64,000 nt of DNA from assembly GCA_045039925.1 (NCBI GenBank), contig CP108400.1, forward strand, positions 5,518,001 to 5,582,000. Reading direction: 5' to 3'. The stretch's first letter is position 1, and each line of letters opens with the position of its first letter. This DNA comes from Yinghuangia sp045039925. Lineage in GTDB: Bacteria; Actinomycetota; Actinomycetes; Streptomycetales; Streptomycetaceae. Under the pieces are notes generated by a model. That model made no database searches, had not been told where the DNA came from, and was given only the letters and a program-made list of their open reading frames with translations. Made by a program: the position numbers and the translations under genes. Shown in pieces: positions 15,693 to 29,694 of the stretch.

Positions 15693-17468
15693 ATGTCCGA
15701 CCGACCCACTCCTCCACCGCCGCCGTTCCCGCCGCCGCTGCCCGAACGCCCGCCCGGCCCGCCGCCGCAGTCCCAGCCCGGGTACCCGCAACCGCCCGCG
15801 GCATACCCGGAGCAGCCCGGGCCCCAGGGCCATCCGGGGTACCCCGCGCCGGACCAGCCGGGGCACCAGCACCAGCCCCAGCCCGGCCCGCAGGACCAGT
15901 TCGGGTACGCCGCCCCGTACTCCGCCCAGGCGCAGTACCCGAACGCCTACCCGAACCAGTTCGCCCCCGGGTACGGCCCGCCCGCCCCGCAGGGTGCGGG
16001 CGGCGGCCGCCGCAAGGTGGTCGCCATGGTCGCCGGAGGCGTCGCGCTGGCCCTGGTCGCCGGGCTCGGCGCGTGGTTCGCGCTGGCCGGGGACGACGAG
16101 GACAAGGCGTCGGCGACCGGCGGCGGCTCGTCCGCCGGCACGGGAGGGCAGCAGACCACCGGTTCCGGCGGAACGCCGCCCAAGGATGCGGAGGCCAAGG
16201 TCGACCTCACACGCCTGTGGGCCCTGCCCGCCGCGACGACGGACACGTCGCTGCGTGGCGGCTGGGTCGCCGGCGACAAGGCGTACGTCCTGCGCGAGAA
16301 GGGCATCACCGTCCACGACCTGGCCACCGGTGCCGAGTCCGCGAAGGTGGCGATGCCGGCCGGCTTCGAGGACATATGCAGCGTCAAGGACACCCCCGTC
16401 GAAGGGGTCGGGCTCTTCGCCTGGGACTCGGCCGACGGCGGCTGTGCCAACGTCACCGCGGTGGACCTCGCCAAGAACACGGTGCTGTGGACGGCGAAGG
16501 ACCTCTCGGAGGGGCTCTCCTTCGAGGTGGCGATCGGCGCCTACGGTGACATGGCGGTCCTCGGCGCGGACGACACCGCCGTCGCCGTCGACCTCCGCAG
16601 CGGCGACGAACGCTGGCGGTGGCGGGCAAGCTCCGCCACGCCGCCCAAGGGCGGTTCGGGCTGGGACATATCCGACCTGGCCGTCACCGCGGACCAGGTG
16701 GCCCTGACCTTGCAGTCGTCGGCGTCGGGAGACACCAAGTACATCGGCGGCGCCGCGGTGCTCGACCCGGCGAACGGCACCACCCGCGGGTCGATGCAGC
16801 TGGCCAACGGCAAGGACAGTTGGCCGACCCTGCTCTCGGCCGCACCGCTCGTCGTGCTCGACGAGTACGACGACCCCAATGCCGACGAGGGTTCCAGCAA
16901 CCTCGCCAAGGCCGTCGTCCTGGACGGCACCGCCAAGCCCACCGCGGAGATCCCGGTCGGCAAGGACGGCCTGGTGCTGGACGAGCGCGGCTTCGACTTC
17001 ATCGAGCCCAACGAGAACCTCGGCGGCGTCCTGGTGCACGGGAAGGTCCTGTACACGCAGATCGGCACCGAAGAGGACGAGGGGAAGGTCGGGGCGTTCG
17101 ACCTGGCCACCGGGAAGCTGCTCTGGTCGGTGTCCGTGGGGATGGAAGGCTACGTGCGCATGATCGCGGCGGACGACAAGGGCTTCACCGTGCTCGTCGG
17201 CGGCAGCAAGTACGACGGCGGCGAGGGCAAGGTGATCCGCTTCGCCGCCGCGGACGGGAAGCCGACGACGGTGCACGTGCTGCGGGCGGGACCCGGCGCG
17301 GGATCCGGCGACGGAGCCACCGGAACCGGCCCCACGCGCGCCGCGGACCCGAAGAACGGCGTGGTCGTCGACCCCGAGGGGCTGGCCGTCGTCCTGCCGG
17401 ACAACCGCGTGCTGCAGTTCTCGACGAGCGACGCGGACCGTCCCGTGGAGATGTACGGCGTGGGCTGA
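15693..17468 (+). CDS. Membrane-anchored PQQ-like beta-propeller protein
   Basis: About 591 residues. A Pro/Gln/Tyr-rich cytoplasmic region (residues 1-105, repeated PGYP/QPG units) precedes one transmembrane helix (VVAMVAGGVALALVAGLGAWFAL), then a Gly/Ser linker and a large extracellular domain with repeated blade signatures such as ATGAESAKV, VDLAKNTVLWTAKDL, VDLRSGDERWRW and FDLATGKLLWSVSVG. These match the PQQ-like (pyrrolo-quinoline quinone) repeat fold, which in such proteins usually serves protein binding without a cofactor. The ATG at 15693 begins the repeat-rich N-terminus. The function is unknown; a cell-surface scaffold or sensor is a guess. Confidence 0.83.
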   Translation: MSDRPTPPPPPFPPPLPERPPGPPPQSQPGYPQPPAAYPEQPGPQGHPGYPAPDQPGHQHQPQPGPQDQFGYAAPYSAQAQYPNAYPNQFAPGYGPPAPQGAGGGRRKVVAMVAGGVALALVAGLGAWFALAGDDEDKASATGGGSSAGTGGQQTTGSGGTPPKDAEAKVDLTRLWALPAATTDTSLRGGWVAGDKAYVLREKGITVHDLATGAESAKVAMPAGFEDICSVKDTPVEGVGLFAWDSADGGCANVTAVDLAKNTVLWTAKDLSEGLSFEVAIGAYGDMAVLGADDTAVAVDLRSGDERWRWRASSATPPKGGSGWDISDLAVTADQVALTLQSSASGDTKYIGGAAVLDPANGTTRGSMQLANGKDSWPTLLSAAPLVVLDEYDDPNADEGSSNLAKAVVLDGTAKPTAEIPVGKDGLVLDERGFDFIEPNENLGGVLVHGKVLYTQIGTEEDEGKVGAFDLATGKLLWSVSVGMEGYVRMIAADDKGFTVLVGGSKYDGGEGKVIRFAAADGKPTTVHVLRAGPGAGSGDGATGTGPTRAADPKNGVVVDPEGLAVVLPDNRVLQFSTSDADRPVEMYGVG

Positions 17469-17625
17469 CCGCAAACCGCCGGGGCCGACCGACGACCGAC
17501 GGAAGACCGGCCGAGCGCGACCGCCCGGGGTGCCGTACGCCCCGGGCGGTTCCGCGTGTACGCCGCCGGGTTGAGGGGGCTTGACCTGGTTCGTCTCCGT
17601 GCATGACGTCACTACAGGCAGTAAA

Positions 17626-17646
17626 GTTGAGTCAGGAATACTCAAG
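17626..17646. promoter_or_regulatory. HAIR operator 1 upstream of dnaK
   Basis: TTGAGT-N7-ACTCAAG (arms at 17627-17632 and 17640-17646) matches the HspR-associated inverted repeat consensus CTTGAGT-N7-ACTCAAG except at the outermost left base. It lies about 85-105 bp upstream of dnaK. Confidence 0.92.
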
Positions 17647-17677
17647 CGGTTTGACGTCGTTGAATCGGTCGTTCATC

Positions 17678-17698
17678 CTTGAGCGCGTATCGCTCAAC
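17678..17698. promoter_or_regulatory. HAIR operator 2 upstream of dnaK
   Basis: CTTGAGC-N7-GCTCAAC is a second inverted repeat with the exact HAIR spacing and one symmetric base change per arm. It lies 33 bp before the dnaK start, where bound HspR would block transcription. Confidence 0.8.
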
Positions 17699-17730
17699 CC
17701 TTCCCCGAGCAGTCCCCTGGAGGCCCCAAC

Positions 17731-19592
<1,862 letters not shown>

Positions 19593-19596
<4 letters not shown>

Positions 19597-20228
19597 CGGA
19601 GGGGACCCACGGCTTCCCCGAGGAGCCGGTGATCCGCGACAAGCGACGGATCGATCCCCAGACCGGTGAGGTCCGCTCCACCGCGGCACAGGAAGGGGCC
19701 GCCCGCGAGGGCGGTCCCGCCCCCGCCGACACCGCGGCGGCCGGCGGCGGTTCCTCGGCCGAGCTGGACGAGGTCCGCAACGCGCTCTCCGAGCGCACGC
19801 TCGACCTCCAGCGGCTCCAGGCGGAGTACTCCAACTACCGCAAGCGCGTCGACCGCGACCGCCAGGCGGTGGGCGAGGTGGCCCTGGTCAAGGTGCTCAC
19901 CGAGCTCTTGCCGGTGCTCGACGACATCGGCCGCGCGCGCGACCACGGCGAACTGGCGGGCGGCTTCAAGTCGGTGGCCGAGTCGCTGGAGTCCATCGTC
20001 GCCAAGATGGGCCTGCAGAGCTTCGGCAAGAAGGGCGAGCCCTTCGACCCCGTCGTGCACGAGGCCCTGCTGCACAGCTACGCCCCGGACGTGACCGAGC
20101 CGACCTGTGTGGAGATCCTCCAGCCCGGCTACCAGTTCCGTGAGCGGGTCATCCGTCCCGCCCGCGTGGCGGTGGCCGAGCCGGCGGAGGCGACCGAGGC
20201 CCCGGCCTCGGAAGCGGACAGCAGCTGA
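19593..20228 (+). CDS. grpE: Nucleotide exchange factor GrpE
   Basis: A 211-residue GrpE. It has a disordered acidic N-terminal ~55 residues, a long helix (LDEVRNALSERTLDLQRLQ, then YSNYRKRVDRDRQ) and the C-terminal beta domain with EPFDPVVHEALLHSY and a YQFRERVIRPARVAV end. It releases ADP from DnaK. The GTG start overlaps the dnaK stop, so translation is coupled. It is followed 55 bp later by dnaJ. Confidence 0.98.
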
Positions 20229-20283
20229 ACCGGCGCACGGCCGCACGCGACAGACTGACCAGACCGGAGGGAGGCGGGACGCC

Positions 20284-21453
20284 GTGAGTACCAAGGACTA
20301 CCTCGAGAAGGACTTCTACAAGGTCCTCGGCGTCCCGAAGGACGCCGGGACCGCGGAGATCAAGAAGGCGTACCGCAAGCTCGCCCGCGAATACCACCCC
20401 GATGCCAACAAGGGGGACGCGAAGGCGGAGGAGCGGTTCAAGGAGATCTCCGAGGCCTACGACGTACTCGCCGACGAGAAGCGGCGCAAGGAGTACGACG
20501 AGGCCCGGACCCTGTTCGGCAACGGAGGCTTCCGTCCGCCGGGCGGGGCCGGGGCCGGCGGCTTCCCCTTCGACCTGGGCGACCTGTTCGGGCAGGCCGG
20601 CGGGCCGGGCCAGCCGCCCGGCGGGGCCGGGGGCATAGGCGACCTGTTCGGCGGCCTCTTCGGCCGCGCCGGTGCGCGGCAGGCCCCGCCGCGCCGCGGC
20701 CAGGACGTCGAGTCCGAGGTCACCCTCAACTTCTCCGACGCGGTGGACGGCGCCACCGTGCCGATCAGGCTCACGAGTTCGGAGCCGTGCCACCACTGCA
20801 ACGGCACGGGGGCGGCGGCCGGCACCATGCCGCGCGCGTGTCCGACGTGCAGCGGCACCGGGCAGACCAGCCGCAACCAGGGCGGGTTCGCCTTCTCCGA
20901 GCCGTGCCGCGACTGCAAGGGCCGCGGGCTGCTCGTCGACGACCCGTGCATCGTGTGCCATGGATCCGGGCGGGCCCGGAGCGCGCGCACCATGCAGGTG
21001 CGGGTGCCCGCGGGCGTGCAGGACGGCCAGCGCATACGCCTGAAGGGCAAGGGCGCCCCCGGCGAACGCGGGGGTCCTGCCGGGGACTTGTACGTCGTCG
21101 TGCACGTGCGCCCGCACCCGGTGTTCGGCCGCAAGGGCGACAACCTGACCGTCACCGCGCCCGTGACGTTCCCCGAGGCGGTGCTCGGGGCCGAGGTCAC
21201 CGTGCCCACCCTGGGCGGGACCCCGGTGACACTCAAACTCCCGGCCGGTACGAAGAACGGCGCGACCCTGCGCGTGCGGGGGCGCGGCGCGGCACGGAAG
21301 GACGGCTCGCGCGGCGACCTGCTGGTCACCGTCGAGGTCACCGTCCCGAAGGACCTGGACCCGAAGGCGCTCGAGGCGCTGGAGGCGTACCGGGCCGCGA
21401 CCGCATCAGTCGACCCGCGCGCGAAACTGATGGAAGCGGCGAAGGGAGCGTGA
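20284..21453 (+). CDS. dnaJ: Chaperone DnaJ (Hsp40)
   Basis: About 389 residues in the classical type I order: J domain with the HPD motif (YHPDANK), a Gly/Phe-rich linker (FRPPGGAGAGGFPFD), four zinc repeats (CHHCNGTG, CPTCSGTG, CRDCKGRG, CIVCHGSG) and a C-terminal substrate-binding domain with the dimerisation end. It delivers substrates to DnaK and stimulates its ATPase. The GTG at 20284 is preceded by GGAGGGAGG. It is the third gene of the operon, one base before hspR. Confidence 0.98.
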   Translation: MSTKDYLEKDFYKVLGVPKDAGTAEIKKAYRKLAREYHPDANKGDAKAEERFKEISEAYDVLADEKRRKEYDEARTLFGNGGFRPPGGAGAGGFPFDLGDLFGQAGGPGQPPGGAGGIGDLFGGLFGRAGARQAPPRRGQDVESEVTLNFSDAVDGATVPIRLTSSEPCHHCNGTGAAAGTMPRACPTCSGTGQTSRNQGGFAFSEPCRDCKGRGLLVDDPCIVCHGSGRARSARTMQVRVPAGVQDGQRIRLKGKGAPGERGGPAGDLYVVVHVRPHPVFGRKGDNLTVTAPVTFPEAVLGAEVTVPTLGGTPVTLKLPAGTKNGATLRVRGRGAARKDGSRGDLLVTVEVTVPKDLDPKALEALEAYRAATASVDPRAKLMEAAKGA

Positions 21454-21454
21454 C

Positions 21455-21958
21455 ATGCGAGCGGACGGAGGTCTCCCCGGAGGCCTGCCAGGCGGGTTCC
21501 CCGGCGGCCCCTCCGGAGGCCGGTCGCCCGGGCGCCGCTACGAACTGAGCGACGTCGCACCCGTGTACGTCATCTCGGTGGCGGCCCAGCTCTCCGGCCT
21601 GCACCCGCAGACACTCCGCCAGTACGACCGCCTCGGCCTGGTCTCGCCGGACCGCACGGCCGGGCGGGGTCGCCGCTACTCGGCGCGCGACATCATGCAG
21701 CTGCGCGAGGTGCAGCGGCTCTCCCAGGAGGAGGGCATCAACCTCGCCGGCATCAAGCGCATCCTCGAACTGGAGAACCACGTCGAGGCGTTGCGCATGC
21801 GGGTCGCCGAACTGGAGGCGGCCGCGGCCGAGGCGGGCGCCGTCCAGGCGCAGCGCGAGGCCGCGGTGCACGCGTCGTACCGCCGGGACCTGGTGAGGGT
21901 CCAGCCGCAGGGCACCGCCCTGGTGGTGTGGCGGCCGAAGCGCGGCCGCCAGGACTAG
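21455..21958 (+). CDS. hspR: Heat-shock repressor HspR (MerR family)
   Basis: A 167-residue regulator. A Gly/Pro-rich N-terminal extension of about 25 residues precedes the MerR-type winged helix (VYVISVAAQLSGLHPQTLRQ, then YDRLGLVSPDR), a dimerisation coiled coil (about 100-135) and a hydrophobic C-terminal tail (ALVVWRP) like the one needed for heat sensing in this family. HspR binds HAIR sites with DnaK as co-repressor and shuts off dnaK and clpB at normal temperature. The ATG is one base after the dnaJ stop; it is the last gene of the operon, followed by a terminator. Confidence 0.97.
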   Translation: MRADGGLPGGLPGGFPGGPSGGRSPGRRYELSDVAPVYVISVAAQLSGLHPQTLRQYDRLGLVSPDRTAGRGRRYSARDIMQLREVQRLSQEEGINLAGIKRILELENHVEALRMRVAELEAAAAEAGAVQAQREAAVHASYRRDLVRVQPQGTALVVWRPKRGRQD

Positions 21959-22048
21959 CCAGGACCAACCGGCACCGTCCGGCCCCAGCTGGGACCGCAG
22001 GGACCGGCCGGGACCGGCAGGGACCGGCCGGAAATCGCAGGACACGTG

Positions 22049-22084
22049 CGTGGGCCCCGTACCCGACCGGGTACGGGGCCCACG
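22049..22084 (+). terminator. Terminator of the dnaK operon
   Basis: A 16-bp perfect stem (CGTGGGCCCCGTACCC and its complement, 4-nt loop) lies 90 bp after the hspR stop. Short GGGACCGGC-type direct repeats lie between. Confidence 0.85.
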
Positions 22085-22107
22085 TGTGTCCGCAGCAGGT
22101 ACGCCGC

Positions 22108-25100
22108 CTACTTGTTCGACGTCGACAAGGCGCGGGCGGCGTCGCGTACGTCGGGGTCCGAGTGGGAGCGCAACTGGCGTGCCCGGTCCCGCCATTCGGC
22201 GGACCAGCCGGCCGCCGGCCCGCTCTCGGCGGTCACGGCGAGAGCTATGAGCCCGCTCGCTGTCTTGTCGTCTGCCGTCAACGCGGCCACCGGCACGAGG
22301 AGGTCCTCGGGACTCGCGGGCATGAGCACGAGCCGGGCTCGCAGCCGCCGCCCGGTGCGGAAGGCCAGGACGGGGCGGTCGGCACACCGGTGCGCGAGCC
22401 CGCGCAGCCCCGCGGTGATCGCGTCCTCGTCTCCGGCCAGCGGAACGGCCTCGGCGAGCAACTGCACACCCTCATAGGCGAATTCCGGGTCGTCGGCCAG
22501 GCGTTCGGCGATGCGCCGCACTTCCGGCGACACGAAGGATGGGTGCTGCCGGGCCCAGGCCCGGGTGAGCTTCACAAGGCGCCGGAGCCGCCGCAGGGCG
22601 GACCGGTCGCCGTCGCTCCCGGTGCCCGCGGCACCGCCTTCCTCCGCCCGGGCGGCGTCGGCCAACACGTCGACGGTGGCCAGGAATTCGTCGTGGCCGA
22701 AGCCGTCCCGGACCAGCGCCTGGACCGCCTCGGCCGCGTCCTTCCACCCCTTGCGTACGGACAGGTCGCGCACCACCGCGTGCAGGCGCGCGACTTCGCC
22801 GGGTGCCCAGGGCGACCACCGCGGGAACGCCTGGTAGGCCGCGCGCCGCACCTCGGCGTGCGGGTGCCCGCACGTGGCGACCACCAGCCCGGCGAACCGC
22901 GCACGATGCCCTTCGGTCAGGTCCAGCGGGTGCACGGCGGTGGGCACGGTGGCGACGTCGCGCGGGCCGGTGACGGCGTGTTCGGCCACCGCCCACGCGC
23001 TCGGCCGGTCGAGCCGCCCGAGCAGGACGGCCAGGGCCGCGCCCAGGACGTCGCGGTGCACGTCGTCGCGCGTCGCCGCGTCGGCGACGCGTTCCACGCC
23101 GTCCGGCAGTCCGCGTTCGACGAGGAGGCGCGCCACCTCCTTGCGCACGGTGACCTTGCCGCCCGGAGCGGTCAGCAACGCCACAAGCAGCGGACCGAGT
23201 TGCGACGGCGGGACGTACCGGGTGACGCGGCTCGCGGTGTACATGGCCGCGTGCGTGTCGTCGCCGCCGAGCCGGGCGAGCAGGGCCGGCAGGGTCTCGG
23301 CGTGGCCTTCGAGCCGTGCCGCCCCGCCGAGTGCGGCGTCGCGCACGAGGGTGTCGGGGGAGTCGAGGTGGGCCAGTACGAGCGGGCGCCCGGCACCGGG
23401 CACGTGGGCGAGTTCGGCGACCCAGGCGGCGCGTTCGTCGGCGGGCAGGGCCTCGTCGGCGGCCCGGGCCGCGGCGAGCCGGGCGTACGCCTCGCGCTGC
23501 CGGGGCAGCCAGTGCGCCGCGTGGCGGCCGATGCGCGGCACCCACACGTCGGACGCGGGGGCGAAGCGCCCCCGCGGCGGCTCGCCGGTCAGGAACCCGT
23601 CCAGCAGGTCCGTGCGGTGGCGAACCACCGCCTCGCACACCGGCCGCAGCGTGATCGTGGACGGGTCCGCGGCCACCACCTCCGCCGTACGCGCGTCGCG
23701 GTGCCGCGGGTCGGCGAGCCAGTGCGGGGCCGCCGACGTGACGGTACGCGCGTCGCCGAGCCGCACGGCCTCGCCCAGGACGTCCTGGAGCTGTGCGAAC
23801 GCCCAGCCGGAGCGCCCTAGTTGCTCGGCGAGGGCGAGAGCGGGGCCGTAGTCGCGCCGGTCGGCGGCCGACCGTACGGCAGGCCACAGGGCGGCGACGA
23901 CCTGCGTCTCGATGCCGTGGAGCCGTCCGGGGAGCACCCAGAAGGACTTGGCGATGCCCGGTTGCCCCAGCGTCTCCGACGCCCAGTCGGCCAGGCGCCG
24001 GTCGTCCGCCTGGCCCGGGCGGCCCGGGTGGCCCGGGTGGTCAGGGGCGCCACGGCGGGACGAGCACTGCGCGAGGACGTCGGCGGCCAGCGACTGGAGC
24101 GTGGTGTGAGTGGGCCAGGACAGGTCCACGGCGTCGAACGCGTGGCGCGTGAGCATGCCCAGGGCGTCCGCCGCGGCCGGGGTGAACAACCACCGGGGAA
24201 CGTCGTCGAGTGCCGAGGCCACGTCGTGGCGCACCGCGTCCTGGTCCTTGCGTACGCGGTCGAGGTCGTCGGTCAGGGCCGCCGCGAAGCGCGCCGGGTC
24301 GCGCGTGCGGGCGGCACAGGCGATCAGCGCGCGGTAGCCCTCACCCCGGTCGTAGGCGTGGCGGCGGTGGGCCTCGGCGAGCAGTTCCTCGCGGACTTCG
24401 TCGTACGGCAGGTGCGCGAGCATCTCCTGCCGCGTCTCGCTGTCGTCGTCGCGCTCCGCGTCCGCGAGCATGCGGCGCGCCTCGGCCACGCGCCGTGCGC
24501 CCGGCAGGAGTTCGAGCACGTCCTCGCCGACGGTCCGGTGCGACATGTCGAGGTCGGCGTGGACCGCGTCGAAGAATGCCTCCCGTGCGCTCGGGGGGAA
24601 CGCGCGCAGCAGGCGCGCGAACCGTGCGTCGTTGTCACGCAGGGCCCGGCCGAGTCCGGTCAGGTTGGGCGGCGCGGCGTCGACCAGGCGTCGCGCCACG
24701 CCCCGGCTCAGCTCCGGGGAGGCGGATTCGGCGCGGGTGAGCAGGCCCACGGTGCGCTCGGCGTCCGCGGTCGCGAGAAGGTGCACCCAGGAGGCCAGGC
24801 CCCACGGCAGGAAGCCCTTCCAGGTGTGGGCTTCCAGCAGGTCCAGGACGCGGAGGGGGTGCGACTCGGCGATGATCCCGACCGCCGTGCCGTGGCGTTG
24901 CCACCACGTCACGCGCAAGGAGTTGGGCAGCCTGGACAGTTCGGTGTCGGCCGCATTTAGGACGAGGTCGGGGGTGCGCCGGGCGAGGGCGCGGGCCAGC
25001 GGGCGGTAGAGGGGGAGTGCGGGGAGCGTCGTCGCGACGACGGCGTGCGAGCAGGCGGGCAGCAGCACCGCCGCCTCGGCGGGGCCGTAGGCCGCCAGGA

Positions 25101-25518
25101 CGTCCCCGACAAGCCGGTCGGCCAGGCCCGTACGCCGCCCGCGCCGGATCGCCCGGTAGACCTCCGACCGCAGGATCTGCGGTGCGTCGTCGAGGAGTTC
25201 GGCGAGCGCGTCGTCGGGTACGGGGAGCCGGGCGGCGGAGCGCACGGCCCGGCGTACGAGTGCGGGTTCGGGCGCGCGCAGCACCGTGGCCACGAAAGCG
25301 GTGTCCTCGCCGGTCACCGCCAAGTCCAGTGCGGTCTCGCGTCCGTCCCGGCCCATGCCCCACAATTCGGCCAGGACGCCGGCGAGTTCGCCGGTGCGCG
25401 CGAGGCGCCGTGCGGTGTCGCCGATCAGGCCGCGGCGACGTGGGTACGGCAGCGGGTCGAGTGCCGCGAGGAGTTCCCTGACATGGTCTGCCGCCGACTG
25501 CGCATGGGTGGGTGCCAT
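22108..25518 (-). CDS. Very large helical (HEAT-like) protein of unknown function
   Basis: About 1136 residues with no signal peptide, membrane segment or catalytic motif that I recognise. The sequence is almost all amphipathic helix pairs, for example DTAFVATVLRAPEPALVRRAVRS, SPDTLVRDAALGGAARLEG and HPHAEVRRAAYQAF, which look like HEAT/ARM-type units of about 35-40 residues. Such alpha-solenoids usually bind proteins or nucleic acid. It is convergent with hspR and has its own promoter region beside the PPOX gene. The ATG at 25518 is chosen; an in-frame GTG at 25545 is possible but adds a non-conserved stretch. Confidence 0.7.
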   Translation of the reverse strand: MAPTHAQSAADHVRELLAALDPLPYPRRRGLIGDTARRLARTGELAGVLAELWGMGRDGRETALDLAVTGEDTAFVATVLRAPEPALVRRAVRSAARLPVPDDALAELLDDAPQILRSEVYRAIRRGRRTGLADRLVGDVLAAYGPAEAAVLLPACSHAVVATTLPALPLYRPLARALARRTPDLVLNAADTELSRLPNSLRVTWWQRHGTAVGIIAESHPLRVLDLLEAHTWKGFLPWGLASWVHLLATADAERTVGLLTRAESASPELSRGVARRLVDAAPPNLTGLGRALRDNDARFARLLRAFPPSAREAFFDAVHADLDMSHRTVGEDVLELLPGARRVAEARRMLADAERDDDSETRQEMLAHLPYDEVREELLAEAHRRHAYDRGEGYRALIACAARTRDPARFAAALTDDLDRVRKDQDAVRHDVASALDDVPRWLFTPAAADALGMLTRHAFDAVDLSWPTHTTLQSLAADVLAQCSSRRGAPDHPGHPGRPGQADDRRLADWASETLGQPGIAKSFWVLPGRLHGIETQVVAALWPAVRSAADRRDYGPALALAEQLGRSGWAFAQLQDVLGEAVRLGDARTVTSAAPHWLADPRHRDARTAEVVAADPSTITLRPVCEAVVRHRTDLLDGFLTGEPPRGRFAPASDVWVPRIGRHAAHWLPRQREAYARLAAARAADEALPADERAAWVAELAHVPGAGRPLVLAHLDSPDTLVRDAALGGAARLEGHAETLPALLARLGGDDTHAAMYTASRVTRYVPPSQLGPLLVALLTAPGGKVTVRKEVARLLVERGLPDGVERVADAATRDDVHRDVLGAALAVLLGRLDRPSAWAVAEHAVTGPRDVATVPTAVHPLDLTEGHRARFAGLVVATCGHPHAEVRRAAYQAFPRWSPWAPGEVARLHAVVRDLSVRKGWKDAAEAVQALVRDGFGHDEFLATVDVLADAARAEEGGAAGTGSDGDRSALRRLRRLVKLTRAWARQHPSFVSPEVRRIAERLADDPEFAYEGVQLLAEAVPLAGDEDAITAGLRGLAHRCADRPVLAFRTGRRLRARLVLMPASPEDLLVPVAALTADDKTASGLIALAVTAESGPAAGWSAEWRDRARQLRSHSDPDVRDAARALSTSNK

Positions 25519-25585
25519 CGGCCCAGTATCCGCAGCCGGATACACCGGGTCGCGGGGATAACCCCTCGGCCGGGCCCGCGGAGGG

Positions 25586-26107
25586 TCAGCCGCGGCCCAT
25601 CGTGCGGTCGACGCGGATCTCGATCACCACGCGCAGCGGATTGGCCGACGGCGGGCGGTAGCGCTCGGTGTAGCGGCGCTCGGCGTCGGCTATCGACGCG
25701 GGGTCGTCGCGCAGTACGGCGGTGCCCTCCAGCGTCGCCCAGCGGCGGCCGTCGATCTGGCACACCGCGACGCGCATGCCGGACGGACCGGCCGCCCGGA
25801 TGTTCCGCGCCTTGCGGCTGTCGCGGCCGGTGATGACCCGGGCTATGCCGGTCTCGGGGTCGAAGGTCGCGCCGACCGGGACGACGTGCGGGGTGCCGTT
25901 CGGACGGAGTGTGGTGAGCGTGCAGAGGTGGTATTCGCGCCAGAAAGCGAGGTACGCCTCGTCGAGCGTGGCGGCGAGCGCGCTCGGCGGCATGTCCGGC
26001 AGCGGCGTCGGCAACAGGGTCGGACCTGCGGTCGGCAGGGGCGGACGCACGGGCGCGACGGGGTGCGGACTGGTGAGCGGTGTCGAGGCAGAGCTGCCGG
26101 CGGTCAT
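25586..26107 (-). CDS. Pyridoxamine 5'-phosphate oxidase-fold (PPOX) protein
   Basis: A 173-residue split-barrel flavin/F420-binding-type protein. After a Pro-rich N-terminal 40 residues come FWREYHLCTLTTLRPNGTPHVVPVG, the typical PPOX strand pair, then RVITGRDSRKARNIRA and GRRWATLEGTAVLRDD. Actinobacterial relatives are F420- or FMN-dependent reductases of unknown substrates. It is divergent from clpB, with the HAIR site between them, so HspR binding could affect it too. The fold call is good, the cofactor is inferred. Confidence 0.82.
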   Translation of the reverse strand: MTAGSSASTPLTSPHPVAPVRPPLPTAGPTLLPTPLPDMPPSALAATLDEAYLAFWREYHLCTLTTLRPNGTPHVVPVGATFDPETGIARVITGRDSRKARNIRAAGPSGMRVAVCQIDGRRWATLEGTAVLRDDPASIADAERRYTERYRPPSANPLRVVIEIRVDRTMGRG

Positions 26108-26170
26108 GGCCCTGACGGTAGTCGCCGCAAAACCCGGCCTGATCTGCGGGGTCGAACCGGCCCCTGCGGA

Positions 26171-26195
26171 AAGTTGAGTGGAATAGACTCAACTT
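26171..26195. promoter_or_regulatory. HAIR operator upstream of clpB
   Basis: AAGTTGAGT-N7-ACTCAACTT is a perfect 9-bp-arm inverted repeat with the HspR HAIR core TTGAGT-N7-ACTCAA (26174-26192). It lies between clpB and the divergent PPOX gene. Confidence 0.93.
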
Positions 26196-26331
26196 TGTCA
26201 TCGTTGTGTCCGGCAGCGGCCGGGCGGTCGGCCCGGAACAGCACGTCCCGCACCACGTCGCCCGGCACGCCTCACAGCAGGTCCCACAGCACGTCCCCAG
26301 CACGTCGGAGAGAAGGAGTCGCAGCGCGCAC

Positions 26332-28959
<2,628 letters not shown>

Positions 28960-28976
28960 TGCTCCGCGGTCCCGAC

Positions 28977-29005
28977 GGGCCCACCGCCGACACGGCGGTG
29001 GGCCC
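28977..29005 (+). terminator. Terminator of clpB
   Basis: A perfect 13-bp stem GGGCCCACCGCCG / CGGCGGTGGGCCC with a 3-nt loop, 17 bp after the clpB stop. Confidence 0.85.
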
Positions 29006-29102
29006 GCGGTTTGCGCACGGACCGATGAGTTTGCGGCAGAGTCGCAGTCGAAGTGGATGTTGACCGGACACCCGACCCGACGGACACCCCTGGAGCCCCC
29101 AG

Positions 29103-29675
29103 ATGCGTACTCTCATCAGCAGCGCCTTCGTCTCGCTCGACGGAGTCGTCGAAGCCCCGGGCGGCGAGGCCGGCTACCGGAACACGGGCTGGACCTTCAA
29201 GGACATCGAGTTCCTTCCGGAGGCCTACGAGATCAAGGGCCGGGAGCAGCAGGAGGCCACCGCGATGCTGCTGGGCCGGGTGAGCTACGAGGCGTTCAGC
29301 CCGGTGTGGCCCGGCATGGAGGACTTCGCCGACTACAAGGCGATGCCGAAGTACGTGGTCTCGACCACGCTCGGCGAAGGCGACCTGGTGTCCGACTGGG
29401 GGCAGACCACGATCCTGCGCTCGCTCGACGAGGTGGCGGCGCTGAAGGAGACCGAGGGCGGCCCGATCATCATGCACGGCAGCGCGGGTCTGAACCGGGC
29501 GCTGTCCGACGCGGGCCTGATCGACCGCTACCACCTGCTGGTCTTCCCGGTCCTGCTGGGCGCCGGCAAGCGGCTGTTCAGCGCCACCGACAAGGACAAG
29601 CAGAAGCTGAAGCTGGTCGAGCACGAGGCGTACGCCAACGGGGTGCAGAAGAACGTTTTCGACGTGGTCCGCTGA
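29103..29675 (+). CDS. Dihydrofolate reductase-family (RibD C-terminal-like) protein
   Basis: A 190-residue NADPH-type reductase fold. It starts with the DHFR strand MRTLISSAFVSLDGVVEAP, has TAMLLGRVSYEAF, KYVVSTTL, the nucleotide-binding IIMHGSAGLNRAL and LLVFPVLLGAGKRLF. This matches RibD_C/YyaP-type proteins that are common in actinobacteria and mostly uncharacterised. An ATG with CTGGAGCC upstream is used. It stands alone between the clpB terminator and a convergent citrate-synthase-like gene. Confidence 0.9.
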   Translation: MRTLISSAFVSLDGVVEAPGGEAGYRNTGWTFKDIEFLPEAYEIKGREQQEATAMLLGRVSYEAFSPVWPGMEDFADYKAMPKYVVSTTLGEGDLVSDWGQTTILRSLDEVAALKETEGGPIIMHGSAGLNRALSDAGLIDRYHLLVFPVLLGAGKRLFSATDKDKQKLKLVEHEAYANGVQKNVFDVVR

Positions 29676-29694
29676 GCGTCGCCCGCGTCTCGGA

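Noticed and set aside
25045..25833. A 262-codon plus-strand frame opposite the giant helical protein
   Set aside because: Antisense shadow with the usual Arg/Gly/Pro composition; crosses the promoter region of the real gene.
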